6,523 nucleotides of DNA, taken from assembly GCA_028290165.1 (NCBI GenBank), contig JAQGKJ010000418.1, positions 1 through 6,523 on the forward strand, in the 5' to 3' direction. The translations under genes were made by a program, and so were the position numbers. Source of the stretch: Bradyrhizobium sp. GTDB lineage: Bacteria; Pseudomonadota; Alphaproteobacteria; Rhizobiales; Xanthobacteraceae. Every line of letters begins with the position of its first letter. Position 1 is the stretch's first letter. Of this stretch, positions 5,392 to 6,523 are shown piece after piece. Under the pieces are notes generated by a model, which was given only the letters and a program-made list of their open reading frames with translations, did no database searches and had not been told where the DNA came from.

Positions 5392-6523
5392 TCAAACCAG
5401 CGTCGCAGCGATGAGGGCACTCACCTGCGGCACGTTCTCAATTCCCCATAGAAGGCGCAGCAGATTGTCGACGCGATCGGCGCCAAGGTGCTTCTGCGCC
5501 ATTAGCCGAAACTTCTCTTCCATTTCGGCATCGGTCATCGGATTTTTGAAGTGCCCGCGGTGATATTCGACGCGGACGGTCTTGCGCGCACCCGATTTAA
5601 GGACGACTTCCAGTTCGCACAGATTGAATTCCTGCTCTGTCCGATCGGCTTCATCCGACGGCAGGCATTTGATGCGGCTTACGAGGTCGAGCAGGCGCGG
5701 GTCGTGTAGATAAGGGTCCTCGTAGTATTCAGGCTCGATCTTGCCGTACATCAGCACGAGGCTCGCCGCATAGGGGATGCTGTGATCGGCGGTTTCGTGC
5801 GTCTGCGGCCGCCACTTGTCCGGGCCGTCAGCCATGATCTTGATCGCCGAGTGCGAGACGTGGATGTTGACCTCATGGATGTCGTCCGGGCTTTTGAAAA
5901 ACGGCCGCGCTTCCACGGCGGCCTGGGCGACGGTTTGTGAGAACTGGCCAAGCGGAAAGCGTTTGGTGAAGGCGCGCCGGATGCCGAACGGCTCGCCAAG
6001 CTGCGGTGGTTGGACTGGCTGGCGGCCCATCACCTTGAAGAAGCCATAGCGTCCCTCGAAGATCTGGCTCGGGCCCGTCATTCCGTTTTGTGCGAGTTGC
6101 GCGGCAAAGATCGCCTTGCGACAGGCGTCGGCCGCCGCGAAGGCTTTCCAGTTCGACAGCTCATCGGCGCGGCCCTGTCGGGTTGCGGTGTTGCCGCCGA
6201 CCGTGATCCCGATCGCGTGGACCATCTGCTGCGCCGTCAGCCCCATCAGGCGACCGGCGCCGACCACACCCGCGATGCCGGTAATTGTCGAATGGTCGAT
6301 GCCATTGCCGAGATAGTCAAAGACATCCGCGATCTTGCAGAACACTTCGTAAGCGAGCACGGTTGCGGTGATGAGGTCGCGGCCGCTGCGCGCGGTGAGT
6401 TCGGCCGAGGTCAGCAGGGCCGCAATCGTATCGCTCGGATGCCCGGCGCCATGGGTGAGACTGACGAAGGCGTCGTTGAAATCCAGGTATCGGATCATGA
6501 CGCCGTTGGCGAAAACCGCCAGA
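5392..6523 (-). CDS. MmgE/PrpD family protein, 5' end cut by window edge
   Basis: Only the C-terminal 376 residues are inside the window. The frame continues upstream of the ATG at 6498 as LAVFANGV, which matches the internal A-x-x-NG motif of the family, so 6498 is not the start and about 70-100 residues are missing. Family members include 2-methylcitrate dehydratase (PrpD) and cis-aconitate decarboxylase, and act on tricarboxylic or related acids without a metal cluster. Conserved blocks, numbered from M at 6498, are YLDFND (4-9), GHPSD (19-23), DHSTITGIAG (about 68-77), NWKAFAAADACR, GRYGFFKV, KRFPLGQFSQT and a C-terminal HFKNPMTDAEMEEKF. Compared with my recollection of E. coli PrpD (FNDT and EFHSQT), the Thr after FND is Ala and the His before SQT is Phe, so the reaction may differ from methylcitrate dehydration. 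It is convergent with the alpha/beta hydrolase gene, so it belongs to a separate transcript starting to the right. Confidence 0.9.
   Translation of the reverse strand, partial: LAVFANGVMIRYLDFNDAFVSLTHGAGHPSDTIAALLTSAELTARSGRDLITATVLAYEVFCKIADVFDYLGNGIDHSTITGIAGVVGAGRLMGLTAQQMVHAIGITVGGNTATRQGRADELSNWKAFAAADACRKAIFAAQLAQNGMTGPSQIFEGRYGFFKVMGRQPVQPPQLGEPFGIRRAFTKRFPLGQFSQTVAQAAVEARPFFKSPDDIHEVNIHVSHSAIKIMADGPDKWRPQTHETADHSIPYAASLVLMYGKIEPEYYEDPYLHDPRLLDLVSRIKCLPSDEADRTEQEFNLCELEVVLKSGARKTVRVEYHRGHFKNPMTDAEMEEKFRLMAQKHLGADRVDNLLRLLWGIENVPQVSALIAATLV

Noticed and set aside
5377..5394. A terminator between the convergent alpha/beta hydrolase and MmgE/PrpD genes
   Set aside because: The 12-base gap and its flanks show no GC-rich stem followed by a T-tract on either strand.
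6496..6498. ATG at 6498 as the start of the MmgE/PrpD gene
   Set aside because: The frame stays open to the window edge and encodes the conserved FANG-type motif just before this Met, so it is internal.

Overview
The window is GC-rich and gene-dense, with third codon positions strongly G/C-biased and short intergenic gaps. Together with the protein types, this suggests an alphaproteobacterium of the Bradyrhizobium/Rhodopseudomonas kind (inference from style and recalled similarity, not from a search). It looks like ordinary chromosomal catabolic DNA. I see no RNA gene, CRISPR array, insertion sequence, phage gene or attachment site.

Layout from left to right: the minus strand carries four genes in a row, read from right to left. 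They are an amidase-signature hydrolase (4419 to 2995), a small ferredoxin with a CxxHxxC...CP cluster motif (2868 to 2659), a cytochrome P450 (2579 to 1338) and a KgtP-like dicarboxylate:H+ symporter (1292 leftward off the edge, missing only its last residues). The gaps are 126, 79 and 45 bases. The 126-base gap holds a perfect TATAAT on the minus strand and a 6-bp-arm dyad just upstream of it, so ferredoxin-P450-transporter may have its own promoter as well as read-through from the amidase. Diverging from the amidase across a 108-base gap is a plus-strand alpha/beta hydrolase with an HGGYW motif (4528-5379), of the kynurenine-formamidase/esterase type. Converging on it, with only 12 bases between stop codons, is a minus-strand MmgE/PrpD-family gene (5392 to beyond 6523), whose N-terminus lies outside the window.

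Read together, the genes suggest uptake and breakdown of an unidentified organic compound. The transporter would import a (di)carboxylate, the P450 with its adjacent ferredoxin would hydroxylate or demethylate a substrate, the amidase and the alpha/beta hydrolase would cleave amide or ester bonds, and the PrpD-like enzyme would dehydrate or decarboxylate a carboxylic acid. That pathway is inference. The family assignments are well supported by visible motifs, but no substrate can be read from the sequence. No ferredoxin reductase and no regulator gene lies in the window.
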